Shown here: positions 1 to 7,502 of the stretch, piece by piece
Numbering within the stretch: position 1 is the first letter of the stretch
Layout of the letters: each line of letters starts with the position of its first letter
Assembly: GCF_030689645.1 (NCBI RefSeq)
Contig: NZ_JAUYFU010000032.1
Coordinates: 1 to 35,102 of the forward strand
Reading direction: 5' to 3'
DNA from: Humidesulfovibrio sp.
Lineage (GTDB): Bacteria > Desulfobacterota > Desulfovibrionia > Desulfovibrionales > Desulfovibrionaceae
DNA: 35,102 nucleotides
The notes under the pieces: model-generated
What the model saw: the letters and a program-made list of their open reading frames with translations, nothing else
What the model was told of the DNA's origin: nothing
The model's database searches: none
Program-made: the position numbers and the translations under genes

Positions 1-89
1 GGCCGGGCATTAGCCGGACGGACCGCTTCGCGTTTTGCATGTTCCTTGAGCGCCAACAGGGGGGGGAAGATGTTTCGTACACGACACTT

Positions 90-119
90 CCTTGCGCCTT
101 TGGTGCGCAAGGAGCGCAA
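90..119. promoter_or_regulatory. Inverted repeat, possible activator site upstream of the sigma-54 promoter
   Basis: A perfect 8-bp inverted repeat, CCTTGCGC (90-97) and GCGCAAGG (105-112) with a 7-base spacer, is followed by a third GCGCAA copy at 114-119. It lies about 75-100 bases upstream of the -24 element at 193, a usual distance for a bacterial enhancer-binding protein site. It could instead be a terminator of a gene left of the window, but no run of T follows the hairpin. Confidence 0.4.
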
Positions 120-192
120 TCTTTGCTCTCCTGCGGTGGCACGCCGAAGCGTTGTTATAATTATCTCATTAAATAATGGACTGTTACGTGTT

Positions 193-208
193 TGGCACGG
201 CGGATGCT
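193..208 (+). promoter_or_regulatory. Sigma-54 (-24/-12) promoter for the 387-605 gene
   Basis: TGGCACG at 193-199, four bases, then ATGCT at 204-208 matches the sigma-54 consensus TGGCACG-N4-TTGCW with one mismatch. The GG (194-195) and GC (206-207) are exactly 10 bases apart. Transcription would start near 219, giving a leader of about 165 bases. The leader begins with an inverted repeat (ATGCC-GCGT-GGCAT, about 220-233). I see no gene in 1-386, so this stretch is regulatory or belongs to a gene outside the window. Confidence 0.6.
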
Positions 209-386
209 TCAGTGGTGTCATGCCGCGTGGCATAATGACGAAACACGCAAGCGGAACTGAACCGGAAACCTCTAGCAACATCTTTCTCGCCAGAAGCACG
301 ACAAGCAGACTGTTGTCCCGGCGCATGAGCCCCCAAACAGCAGCCTTGCAAACCCTCTGAACCTACAACCTGCAAGGAGAATCGCC

Positions 387-605
387 ATGTTGAAGAAGTT
401 CGCCGCCGCCGCTCTGGTCCTTTCCCTGGCCGTTCCCGCCTTTGCCGCCACTCCGGCTGTCGAGAATGCCGCCGCCCCGGCCGCCATGGAAGCCAAAACC
501 GAAGTGAAAGCCGAGAAAAAGGCCGCCAAGGTTGAGAAGAAGTCCACCAAGAAGGCCAAGAAGGCCGACAAGGCCGAGGCCAAGGTCGAAGCTCCTAAGC
601 AGTAA
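387..605 (+). CDS. Small secreted Ala/Lys/Glu-rich protein, unknown function
   Basis: The 72-residue product starts with a clean signal peptide: basic MLKK, a hydrophobic stretch to about residue 18, and a cleavage site near AFA-A at 20-21. The mature 50 or so residues hold only low-complexity Ala, Lys, Glu and Val with repeated KAEKK, KKAKKADK and EAKVEA runs. It would be a soluble, strongly charged periplasmic peptide, perhaps helical. A good ribosome site (AAGGAGA, 375-381) sets the start. The gene is monocistronic, with its own sigma-54-type promoter and a strong terminator. I do not recognise a named family. A role in envelope stress or a charged surface polymer is speculation. Confidence 0.75.
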   Translation: MLKKFAAAALVLSLAVPAFAATPAVENAAAPAAMEAKTEVKAEKKAAKVEKKSTKKAKKADKAEAKVEAPKQ

Positions 606-631
606 ATTCCATCCCAGCTCCCTCCCCCAGC

Positions 632-671
632 GGCGCGGTCTTCCACAGCAGGGACCGCGCCGCACTTTTTT
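632..671 (+). terminator. Rho-independent terminator after the small secreted protein
   Basis: GGCGCGGTC (632-640) pairs perfectly with GACCGCGCC (653-661) around a 12-base loop, and six T follow at 666-671. It begins 26 bases after the stop codon. Confidence 0.85.
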
Positions 672-916
672 GCGTCTTCCGTCCGCCGCAGCGGGAGCAC
701 CACGCCAAGCATCCAGAGAGTCTGCCGGCGGAGAAGAATGGCCGCAGGACACAGCGTAGAGCCTGCTGGCATGGTTGTTCTCCTAATGCTATAAGCGCTT
801 GGAGCCGATAGGGAAGAAAGCAATTGCGTAAAGTACGCATTCCGCTACTGTCACTATGCCATGTTAGGCTTGTGCCAAGCTTTGGCGACAAAATGACGAA
901 AGGGGATTCATACAAC
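672..916 (+). promoter_or_regulatory. Leader/promoter region of the hydrolase-mlaA operon
   Basis: No gene is visible here. A TATAAG at 790-795 could be a -10 element, but the matching -35 is poor. Two inverted repeats follow: TGCGTA-AAG-TACGCA (825-839) and GCCAA-GCT-TTGGC (874-886). Either could be an operator or a leader hairpin. A weak purine-rich ribosome site (AAAGGGG, 899-905) precedes the chosen ATG at 917. Confidence 0.35.
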
Positions 917-2218
917 ATGGCACGGGCCCTTTCCCTGGTTCTCTTCCTTCTGTTGGCCATGTCTGGCGCGGGTGTCGCCCTGGCGGATACTGCTGTTGAG
1001 GCGCCGAAGTATCCCTTCACCAACAGGTACAAGGCGACGGTTTTCGGCACGCCGCCGGACTTTCGCTACAAGCTTCCAGAAAACGCCCGGGGGGCCGTTC
1101 CGGAAGTTCGGTCGGTGAAGATCGACGGAAGGCGCATCCCGAAGGTGTTCTGGTACACCGAAGCAGTGGAATACTCCGTCATGCTGCAAGAGAAGGAAGC
1201 GCCGCTCATCTTTATCATTGCGGGCACGGGGGGCAGGTATAATTCGCCCAAGGTTCAGTTTCTGCAGTATTTGTTCTACGGAGCCGGGTACCACACCGTT
1301 GCCCTCTCGTCCCCAACGCATTTCAACTTCATTGTCAGCATGTCCAAGCATGGTCTTTCCGGTTATGTGCCTTACGATGTCGATGACCTGTACACGCTCA
1401 TGCGCTGGGTCAAGGCGGATGTAGAGGCCACGACAAAGGTGAGCCGCTACAGCGTGACCGGCTACAGCCTTGGCGGGCTGCATTCTGCGTTCATCGCCAA
1501 ACGGGATATGCAGGACAAGGTCTTCAATTTCGAGAAGGTGCTCGTCATCAATCCGCCGGTGGACTTGTACAATTCCGCCTTGGCCTTCGATTCCTGGCTT
1601 GCGGAAACCAGCACCAACAAGACGACGCCCCAGCAGTCGGTCGGAATGTTCATTGAGCGGTTTTCCGAGTTCTACAAGACGAATCACGTTGGCCGACTGG
1701 ATAGCGAGGTGCTGTACCAATTTTTCAAAACTCTTGACGTGACCGACGAGGAACTGAAGCAGATCATCGGCGTAGGCTTCAGGATCACGTCCTCCTCCAT
1801 GATATTCACGTCCGATATATGCCTGAACGCCGGCTACATCGTTGCTCCAGGCACCACTGTGTCGACAAGCGACCCGCTGCTCCCGTATTTCAGCGTGGCC
1901 AGCCGAATATCATTTGAGCAGTACTTCGAGGAGTTGCTCCTGCCGTATCTGCAGTCCAAAGACAGCAGCATTACAAAAGAGAAAGCCTTGCGCGCGTGCA
2001 CGCTGCAAGGCATTGAGTCCTTCCTGCGCACCTCGGAAAACGTTTACCTCATCGGCAATGCGGATGACCCTATTTTGAATGAGGCAGAGGTGGCCTTTTT
2101 GAGGGATGTTTTCGGCAAGCGGGGGGTATTCTTTCCCAATGGAGGCCATTGCGGCAATCTGCAATACGACGGCTTCGCCAAGACAATTCTGGAGATCCTC
2201 AAGGGAGGGAAGTCGTGA
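917..2218 (+). CDS. Secreted alpha/beta-hydrolase (serine esterase/lipase-like)
   Basis: A 433-residue protein with an N-terminal signal peptide (residues 1-23, cleavage near ALA-D) and an alpha/beta-hydrolase fold. A glycine-rich oxyanion loop (IAGTGG, about 101-106) is followed by the nucleophile elbow GYSLGG with Ser184. The likely acid is Asp383 or Asp384 (GNADDP) and the base His411 (GGHCGN), so the triad looks intact. The chosen ATG has a ribosome site and opens directly into the signal peptide; the in-frame extension to 824 lacks this. The stop overlaps the start of the MlaA-like lipoprotein by one base, which indicates translational coupling. An envelope lipid or acyl substrate is therefore a reasonable inference. 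Neither substrate nor named family can be read from the sequence. Confidence 0.8.
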   Translation: MARALSLVLFLLLAMSGAGVALADTAVEAPKYPFTNRYKATVFGTPPDFRYKLPENARGAVPEVRSVKIDGRRIPKVFWYTEAVEYSVMLQEKEAPLIFIIAGTGGRYNSPKVQFLQYLFYGAGYHTVALSSPTHFNFIVSMSKHGLSGYVPYDVDDLYTLMRWVKADVEATTKVSRYSVTGYSLGGLHSAFIAKRDMQDKVFNFEKVLVINPPVDLYNSALAFDSWLAETSTNKTTPQQSVGMFIERFSEFYKTNHVGRLDSEVLYQFFKTLDVTDEELKQIIGVGFRITSSSMIFTSDICLNAGYIVAPGTTVSTSDPLLPYFSVASRISFEQYFEELLLPYLQSKDSSITKEKALRACTLQGIESFLRTSENVYLIGNADDPILNEAEVAFLRDVFGKRGVFFPNGGHCGNLQYDGFAKTILEILKGGKS

Positions 2219-3033
2219 TGAACATGCGCACGCTTCTGCGTTCCTCCGTCGCCGCAAGAGTCATCCTCCTGGCGTCGCTGCCGCTGCTCTTTGCCTGCGG
2301 CGCGACAAAACACGCGCCGGAACACACCTTGCCGGAAACGGGCTTCCGGGCGCCGGTGCAACGCATTGTGGATGCCGCGACCATTGAGAGGGTGGAGAAG
2401 GAGTCGATGCTCGACGTTTATGACCCTGCGGAGCGCACGAACCGCCTCGTATACAACTTCAACGCCCGCTTTGACCGCGCCATCCTGATTCCTGTTGTCA
2501 CGGGTTACCAATATGCGTTTCCAGCCCCGGTGCGCACCGGGGTCTCCAACTTCATCAGCAACTTGAACGAAGTTCCGCGGCTCGCGAACTCCATGCTCCA
2601 GGCCAGCCAAACCAAGGTCAACGCAACCATCATACGGTTGGTGGCCAACACAACTGTGGGTCTTGGCGGCATGTTCGACGTGGCCACGGACATGGGGATC
2701 CCCAAGCAGGAAGAAGACTTCGGTCAGACCCTCGGCGTCTGGGGCGTGCCGGAAGGGCCGTATGTCATGCTGCCGTTCTATGGGCCCTCAAATGGCCGCG
2801 ACACGTTGGGGACAGCGGGCGACATCGTGTTCTCGTATTATCAGATGGAGTACATGTTTGATCTTGCGGGAATTACAGACCACTCCCTGGCGAGCAACAT
2901 CAACACTGGCGTTCGCGCTGTGGACACGCGTGCGGGCATACCGTTCCGCTATTACACGACGGATACGCCTTTTGAGTACGATATCCTGCGGTTTGCGTAC
3001 TCCAAGGCCCGCGTTCTGCAAATACTGCAGTAG
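2218..3033 (+). CDS. mlaA: MlaA/VacJ-family outer-membrane lipoprotein
   Basis: A 271-residue lipoprotein. The signal peptide ends in a lipobox LFAC with Cys27 as the lipidated residue and Gly at +2, compatible with outer-membrane sorting. The body carries the family hallmarks: DVYDPAERTNRLVYNFN near the start, FISNLNEVPRLANSMLQ, and DFGQTLGVWGVPEGPY followed by LPFYGPSNGRD. MlaA proteins remove misplaced phospholipids from the outer leaflet of the outer membrane and pass them to MlaC and the MlaFEDB transporter. None of those partners is in this window. The start at 2218 overlaps the hydrolase stop (TGATG) and follows AGGGAGGG; an earlier in-frame start lies inside the hydrolase. It is probably co-translated with the hydrolase. 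Confidence 0.92.
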   Translation: MNMRTLLRSSVAARVILLASLPLLFACGATKHAPEHTLPETGFRAPVQRIVDAATIERVEKESMLDVYDPAERTNRLVYNFNARFDRAILIPVVTGYQYAFPAPVRTGVSNFISNLNEVPRLANSMLQASQTKVNATIIRLVANTTVGLGGMFDVATDMGIPKQEEDFGQTLGVWGVPEGPYVMLPFYGPSNGRDTLGTAGDIVFSYYQMEYMFDLAGITDHSLASNINTGVRAVDTRAGIPFRYYTTDTPFEYDILRFAYSKARVLQILQ

Positions 3034-3143
3034 CGAAGAGCCGCACCTGCTTGTCGTTGGTGGCTGTATGAGATCGTTCCTGTTGCGCCGCTGGACCGGA
3101 AGACTCCACAGCCTTTCTTTCTCCCGTCCCGTTCCGCCCGGAT

Positions 3144-4202
3144 CTAGGCGGGCTTCACTCCCGCTACGATGCCGGTGTGGTTGGGTCCGTTGAACCCGAG
3201 CCGCGCGATGCCCTTGAGCCCTGCGTCCACGAGCATCTGTCCCACCTGCGCCCCGGAGTAGGACTGCCCTCCGTCCGTGCCCAGCAGCATGTTCAAGGAG
3301 AACAGGGCCGGAAACTCCGGGCCGTCCAGGCTGTCATCCAGCAAGAACTCATGCACCAGAAGAACGCCGCCGGGGTTCAGCCCGTCTGCGGCCTTGCGGA
3401 CGATATCCGCCGCCATGCCGGGGTCCTCGCCGTGCAGGATGTGCGACAGCCAGGCCACGTCGAACCCGGCGGGAACCGGGTCTGCCGTATAGTCCCCGGC
3501 GATGAACGCCAGGCGCTGGCCCTGGTCGTAGCCCAGGCCAAAGCGCTGGGCCGTGGCCTCGGCAAAGGGGCGGGTGGTGGTCAGGTCGAACACCGTGGCC
3601 GAAAGGCCCGGCAGGGCCAGGCAAAAGTGGATGGCGTAGGTGCCCGGCCCCCCGCCCAGGTCAAGCAGGCGGGTGCGTCCGGCCATGCCAGGCAGGCCCG
3701 CGTCCAAGAGCAGGTGGTCGAGCCTTGGGGCCAGCCGTGGGGCGATGCCCATGGCGATATTGAACATGCCGAGCAAAAAGTCCTGGCGATCAGCCTCAGC
3801 CCATTCCTGTCCGCCGCGTACGCGCTTGCCCGTTTGCACCGCCTGGGCCAGATGCCCGAAGGACTCCACAAGATTCATGTGGTGGCGGATGATGTGACCT
3901 TGGTAGCGCGGCGCCGTGCGCACCAGGAATGTTGCTGCCTGCTCGGTGAGGGCGAAGGCGTCGCCATGGCGCGTCAGCAGGCCCAGGCCGCACATGGCGG
4001 TAAGCAGCATGTCCAGGGCTCGGGCATCGCACGAAAGGCCGGGGGCGAGGTCCACGGCGCTGGCCGGGCCATCGGTCAGGGGGGTGAAAACGTCCAGGGC
4101 CACAGCCGCGTGCAGGGCGCAGGATTTCCAGTACGCGCCGGAAAGCGACAGCAACGGGCCGGGGGAAAGGTCGGGCGGCAGGTCTTTTTCAATGGCTGGC
4201 AT
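3144..4202 (-). CDS. SAM-dependent O-methyltransferase (dimerisation domain plus Methyltransf_2)
   Basis: 352 residues. The N-terminal part (about 10-110) is a winged-helix dimerisation domain of the kind found in plant-like and polyketide-tailoring O-methyltransferases. The C-terminal part has the SAM-binding motif LLDLGGGPGTYAIHF, an acidic residue after the next strand (VFDL), and SHILHGEDP with the His that acts as general base in this family, then LNPGGVLLVHEF. GAGGAGG lies five bases upstream of the ATG at 4202; the long in-frame extension upstream lacks a better site and does not resemble the family. The gene stands alone, converging on mlaA, with a candidate promoter at 4235-4264. The substrate, a small hydroxylated compound, cannot be told. 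Confidence 0.85.
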   Translation of the reverse strand: MPAIEKDLPPDLSPGPLLSLSGAYWKSCALHAAVALDVFTPLTDGPASAVDLAPGLSCDARALDMLLTAMCGLGLLTRHGDAFALTEQAATFLVRTAPRYQGHIIRHHMNLVESFGHLAQAVQTGKRVRGGQEWAEADRQDFLLGMFNIAMGIAPRLAPRLDHLLLDAGLPGMAGRTRLLDLGGGPGTYAIHFCLALPGLSATVFDLTTTRPFAEATAQRFGLGYDQGQRLAFIAGDYTADPVPAGFDVAWLSHILHGEDPGMAADIVRKAADGLNPGGVLLVHEFLLDDSLDGPEFPALFSLNMLLGTDGGQSYSGAQVGQMLVDAGLKGIARLGFNGPNHTGIVAGVKPA

Positions 4203-4234
4203 GGAGGCCTCCTCGGCGCGGGTGGTTTGCGCAC

Positions 4235-4264
4235 AGGATAGCGCAGGAATCACGTTGGGCGCAA
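4235..4264 (-). promoter_or_regulatory. Possible promoter of the O-methyltransferase gene
   Basis: Reading on the minus strand, TTGCGC (4264-4259), an 18-base spacer and TATCCT (4240-4235) lie about 33 bases upstream of the start codon. The match is moderate (3 of 6 and 4 of 6). Confidence 0.35.
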
Positions 4265-4438
4265 GGTCGCCTGTCGCCAAAACGTCACGCGGTCTGCGCC
4301 TGGGCAGCACCTTTGGCAAGGGCGGGGGAGGCACGCGCGAACCGGGTTTGTCGACAAGCCGCTGGCGGCGTCTTGCGGCAGCTCTGCCGCGAGGGCTGAA
4401 CTGACTTTGATGCGCATGGCGGTTCTTCCGGGCGCGAC

Positions 4439-4476
4439 AAAAAAAACGGGCGACCCCCCGCATGGAGAGCCGCCCG
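4439..4476 (-). terminator. Rho-independent terminator of argB
   Basis: On the minus strand CGGGCG (4476-4471) pairs with CGCCCG (4452-4447), followed by eight T (4446-4439). The hairpin begins 20 bases after the argB stop. Confidence 0.8.
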
Positions 4477-4495
4477 CTTTATGGGTCGAAAAAGC

Positions 4496-5434
4496 CTAGC
4501 GGGTGATTTCCGTGCCGATGCCGCAGGTGGTGAAGAGCTCCAGCAGCACGCAGTTCTCCACCCGGCCATCGATGATGTGCACCTTCTCCACCCCGGCCAT
4601 GATGGCTTCGAGCACGCACTGGAGCTTGGGGATCATGCCGCCCACCACCACGCCGTTCTCAATGGCCTGGAAGGCCTGGGTGCTGGTCATGCTGGGGATG
4701 AGCTTCTTGTCCTTGTCCAGCACGCCGGGCACGTCGGTCAAGAGGTGCAGGCGCTTGGCGCGCATGGCCCCGGCCACCGCCCCGGCCACAGAGTCGGCAT
4801 TGATGTTGTAAGTGTTGCCCAGGTCATCCACGCCCACGGGGGCGATGACCGGGATGACGCCGATGCCCATGAGGGACTTCAGCACGCTGGTTTCGATGGA
4901 TGTGACCTCGCCCACCTTGCCCAGGTCGATGATCTCGGTGGGGGCGTCGTCGCGGCTGATGGCCAGCTCTTTCTTCTCGGCGCGGATGAGCATGCCGTCC
5001 TTGCCGGAAAGCCCCACGGCCCGGCCACCTGCCAGGTTGATGAGGTTCACGATCTCCTTGTTGACCTTGCCCACCAGCACCATCTCCACCACGTCCATGG
5101 TGGCGTCGTCGGTGACGCGCAGACCCTGGCGGAAGTGGCTTTCGATGTTCAGCGCCTTCAGCATCTGCCCGATCTGCGGACCGCCGCCGTGCACGATGAT
5201 GGGATTGATCCCGACGTATTTGAGCAGCACCACGCTGCGCGCGAAGCTCTGCTTGAGGGTCTCGTCGATCATGGCGTTGCCGCCGTATTTGATGACCACG
5301 GTCTGCCCCGCGAATTCGCGGATGTAGGGCAGCATCTCGATGATCATGCGGGCGCGTTCGGCGTCCTGCGTCAGGTCGCGGGGCGTCTGGGTGGGGCAGG
5401 CAAAGGCCGCCTTGCTGTCGTCGGGCTTGGTCAT
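4496..5434 (-). CDS. argB: Acetylglutamate kinase
   Basis: 312 residues, slightly longer than the usual 290-300 because of a short polar N-terminal extension. ArgB phosphorylates N-acetyl-L-glutamate with ATP, the second step of the acetylated arginine pathway, in the cytoplasm. Visible amino-acid-kinase motifs include [10 protein letters not shown] near residue 47, VHGGGPQIG, the [17 protein letters not shown] region, [12 protein letters not shown], and the C-terminal [12 protein letters not shown] followed by VHIIDGR. The start ATG is preceded by GGAGG. The gene is monocistronic, with a strong terminator. A TTGACA on the minus strand about 118 bases upstream (5552-5557) could be its -35 element, but no good -10 accompanies it. 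No other arg gene is adjacent. Confidence 0.96.
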   Translation of the reverse strand: MTKPDDSKAAFACPTQTPRDLTQDAERARMIIEMLPYIREFAGQTVVIKYGGNAMIDETLKQSFARSVVLLKYVGINPIIVHGGGPQIGQMLKALNIESHFRQGLRVTDDATMDVVEMVLVGKVNKEIVNLINLAGGRAVGLSGKDGMLIRAEKKELAISRDDAPTEIIDLGKVGEVTSIETSVLKSLMGIGVIPVIAPVGVDDLGNTYNINADSVAGAVAGAMRAKRLHLLTDVPGVLDKDKKLIPSMTSTQAFQAIENGVVVGGMIPKLQCVLEAIMAGVEKVHIIDGRVENCVLLELFTTCGIGTEITR

Positions 5435-5619
5435 GGGAACCTCCGGCGGGCGATATGGAGCGCGGCAGACGCGCGCAAGCAGGCGCAGGTTGGCTTGCGC
5501 GGGCGCGGCTGTGGAAGCGTCAGCAGGACATTCGCCTCAAGGGCGCGGTTCTGTCAAGAATTGCGGTGTGGAACAGCCCGGGCGCAGCGCTAGGGAGCAG
5601 TGCCCGGAGAGGGTTGTGC

Positions 5620-5781
5620 TTATCCGGCCACGGGCCCGGTGAGGGGGCGGTACACCACGCGTTCGTATCCCTTGGTGAGGCTGCGGGCCAGGGCCGAGGA
5701 CAGGCCCATGTCGCGCAGACGGCAGTAAAGGTGCAGGGGATTCAGGCGGTGCGTCAGTGCTTCACGTATGCGGCGGCTCAT
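5620..5781 (-). CDS. Small basic protein, 53 residues, unknown function
   Basis: This short frame opens with ATG at 5781, seven bases after a clear AGGAG, and runs 53 codons to TAA at 5622-5620. The product begins MSRRIREALTHRLNPLHLYC and contains RLRDMGLSSALARSLTKGYE. It is rich in Arg and Leu, predicted mostly helical, has one Cys (residue 20), and lacks a signal peptide. Codons use G or C in most third positions like the neighbours, which supports real coding. It lies between argB (same strand, 185 bases downstream) and the divergent nfeD operon. I know no function; its shape would suit a nucleic-acid- or protein-binding adaptor. Confidence 0.65.
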   Translation of the reverse strand: MSRRIREALTHRLNPLHLYCRLRDMGLSSALARSLTKGYERVVYRPLTGPVAG

Positions 5782-5848
5782 GATCGAAACTCCTGTTACC
5801 CGCCTTATCGGCGTGGCGGACAGGGCGCATTAGCCGGACCAGGCCCGG

Positions 5849-5875
5849 TTGGCAAGGACGGGCAAAGCGTATTCT
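5849..5875 (+). promoter_or_regulatory. Possible promoter of the nfeD-SPFH-helicase-methyltransferase operon
   Basis: TTGGCA (5849-5854) and TATTCT (5870-5875) are good matches to -35 and -10 elements, though the 15-base spacer is short. The predicted start of transcription (near 5882) lies just before the palindrome at 5888-5904. Confidence 0.4.
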
Positions 5876-5887
5876 GCGGCCTGCGTA

Positions 5888-5904
5888 GTCTTGAGCCTCA
5901 AGAC
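5888..5904. promoter_or_regulatory. Perfect 17-bp palindrome, probable operator
   Basis: GTCTTGAG-C-CTCAAGAC is a perfect inverted repeat of two 8-bp arms around one base. It sits just downstream of the candidate -10 of the nfeD operon, in the space between that operon and the divergent 53-residue gene. Arms this close together suit a dimeric repressor better than an RNA hairpin. No regulator gene is adjacent. Confidence 0.5.
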
Positions 5905-5977
5905 GGTGCCGGGTTCGGCGGCCCTTGCCGTGACCCCGGCATTGGCGTATTGAGGGCAAGAGAGCGAGGAGGGTTTT

Positions 5978-6472
5978 ATGGACGGCTTCTGGACGGCGCA
6001 CGTAATGTGGTTCCTGGTGGGGACGTTGTTCCTCCTTGCGGAACTGGCTCTGCCCGGATTTGTGATGCTGTTCTTTGCGTTGGGCGCCTTTGTGGCGGCC
6101 TTTGCAGCCTATGCCCTGGGGCTTGGCCTCGGGGGCCAGTTCGTGGTTTTTCTGGCCGCCTCGTTGATCGGGCTGATTCTGCTGCGGCGCATGTTTCTGC
6201 GCGTATTTCGGGGGAGCACCCATTCCCCGGCCCAGCCGGACACCGAAGAGGTGGGCCTGGACGCCGGCGCGGGCAAGGCCGCCGTGGCCACCCGGACAAT
6301 CGGCCCTGGCGCTCCGGGCGAGATAAAGTACCGCGGCAGCTTCTGGCGGGCAGAGTCCGCAGAGACTATTGGCGAAGGCGAGAACGTGGTCATCCTCGGC
6401 CAGGCGCAGAACGACTCCGGCGCATATCTGGTGCGCTCCGCCAAGGCGGAGCCCCGGGACGGCGGACGGTAG
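5978..6472 (+). CDS. NfeD-like membrane protein
   Basis: 164 residues, the short form of the NfeD family. Hydrophobic segments at about 8-28, 29-50 and 52-70 give two or three membrane helices; ALPGFVMLFFALGAF is typical. The soluble C-terminal part (about 95-155: ATRTIGPGAPGEIKYRGSFW, GEGENVVILG) is the OB-fold domain. NfeD proteins act with SPFH/stomatin proteins in membrane microdomains and membrane protein quality control. The SPFH partner follows 10 bases downstream, supporting the assignment. GAGGAGGG precedes the ATG. It is the first gene of a four-gene operon. Confidence 0.9.
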   Translation: MDGFWTAHVMWFLVGTLFLLAELALPGFVMLFFALGAFVAAFAAYALGLGLGGQFVVFLAASLIGLILLRRMFLRVFRGSTHSPAQPDTEEVGLDAGAGKAAVATRTIGPGAPGEIKYRGSFWRAESAETIGEGENVVILGQAQNDSGAYLVRSAKAEPRDGGR

Positions 6473-6482
6473 AGGAGTTCCC

Positions 6483-7496
6483 ATGCTTGACGGCAACGTT
6501 ATCATCCTGATGATTCTGGCTTTTCTTGCCATCATCGTGTTCGTCAAATCCGCAGTTGTTGTGCCCCAGAAGTCGGAATTCATCGTGGAGCGCCTGGGCA
6601 AGTATTCCAACACCCTGGGCGCCGGCTTCCATATCCTCATCCCCTTTGTGGACAGCGTGGCCTACAAGCGCTCCATGAAGGAGGAGGTCATCGAGATCCC
6701 TCCCCAGGTGTGCATCACCAAGGACAACGTGTCCGTGAGCATCGACGGGCTCATCTACCTCGAGGTGCGCGACGCGCAGCTTTCCTGCTACGGCATCGCC
6801 AACTACTATCAGGCGGCCATCCAGCTTTCGCAGACGAGCCTGCGCTCGGCCATCGGCAAGATTGAGCTGGACCGCACCTTTGAAACGCGCGAGGTCATCA
6901 ACCATCAGGTCATCACCGCAGTGGATGAGGCCGCCATCACCTGGGGCGTCAAGGTGCTGCGCTACGAGATCAAGGACATCAACCCCCCGGCCAGCATCAT
7001 GGCCGCCATGGAGCTGCAGGTGAAGGCCGAGCGCGAGAAGCGCGCCGAGATCGCGCGCAGCGAAGGCGAGCGCCAGGCCCGCATCAATATGGCCGAGGGC
7101 CAGCGCCAGCAGGCCATCAACGTGTCTGAGGGCGAGAAGCAGAAGCGCATCAACGAGGCCGAGGGGCGCGCCAGCGAGATCGAAATCGTTGCCCAGGCCA
7201 CGGCTGAGGGCATCCGCCGCGTGGCCATCGCCCTGGGCAACGAGGGCGGAATGGACGCGGCCAAGGTGCGCCTGGCCGAAAAGTACATCACCGAGTTCGG
7301 CAATCTGGCCAAGGCCAACAACACACTTATTCTTCCGGCCAATGTGGCCGATGTCTCCGGCCTCGTGGCCTCGGCTTTGGCCGTGGTGGACGGGGTGCGC
7401 GGGACCAGAATCACACCAACAACCGACCACAGCGCGAGAGGCCAAGAGGCCGAGCCCCCCAAGGGCTTCGGGTCCGGCCAGACGCGCGGGAGCTGA
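6483..7496 (+). CDS. SPFH/stomatin-like membrane protein (QmcA type)
   Basis: 337 residues with one N-terminal membrane anchor (5-26). The SPFH domain (about 25-200) starts VVVPQKSEFIVERLGKYSNT and includes GAGFHILIPFVDSVAYKRSM and the GKIELDRTFETREVIN helix region. A charged, alanine/glutamate-rich coiled coil follows (about 185-260) with repeats of the form EGERQARINMAEG/QRQQAINVSEGE. Family members form large membrane-bound rings or cages around quality-control proteases. The ATG at 6483 follows AGAGGAG and opens directly into the membrane segment; a longer in-frame start lies inside nfeD and is rejected. The tail after 300 is polar and poorly conserved in type. Confidence 0.92.
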   Translation: MLDGNVIILMILAFLAIIVFVKSAVVVPQKSEFIVERLGKYSNTLGAGFHILIPFVDSVAYKRSMKEEVIEIPPQVCITKDNVSVSIDGLIYLEVRDAQLSCYGIANYYQAAIQLSQTSLRSAIGKIELDRTFETREVINHQVITAVDEAAITWGVKVLRYEIKDINPPASIMAAMELQVKAEREKRAEIARSEGERQARINMAEGQRQQAINVSEGEKQKRINEAEGRASEIEIVAQATAEGIRRVAIALGNEGGMDAAKVRLAEKYITEFGNLAKANNTLILPANVADVSGLVASALAVVDGVRGTRITPTTDHSARGQEAEPPKGFGSGQTRGS

Positions 7497-7502
7497 TTTT
7501 CC

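Noticed and set aside
1-386. Short open frames on both strands at the left edge
   Set aside because: They lack ribosome sites and cross the sigma-54 promoter and leader of the downstream gene.
3136-3151. CCGCC/GGCGG hairpin over the O-methyltransferase stop codon
   Set aside because: It has only a short stem and no T-run in either direction, so I do not call it a terminator.
4203-4463. N-terminal extension of the O-methyltransferase frame
   Set aside because: The added sequence is not like the family; the ATG at 4202 has an ideal GAGGAGG.
4481-5593. A 370-codon plus-strand frame across argB
   Set aside because: argB on the minus strand is unambiguous; the opposite frame is His/Asp-rich shadow sequence.
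5849-5864. TGGCAAG-like sequence as a sigma-54 site before nfeD
   Set aside because: The GG and the following GC are not 10 bases apart, so the required -24/-12 spacing fails.
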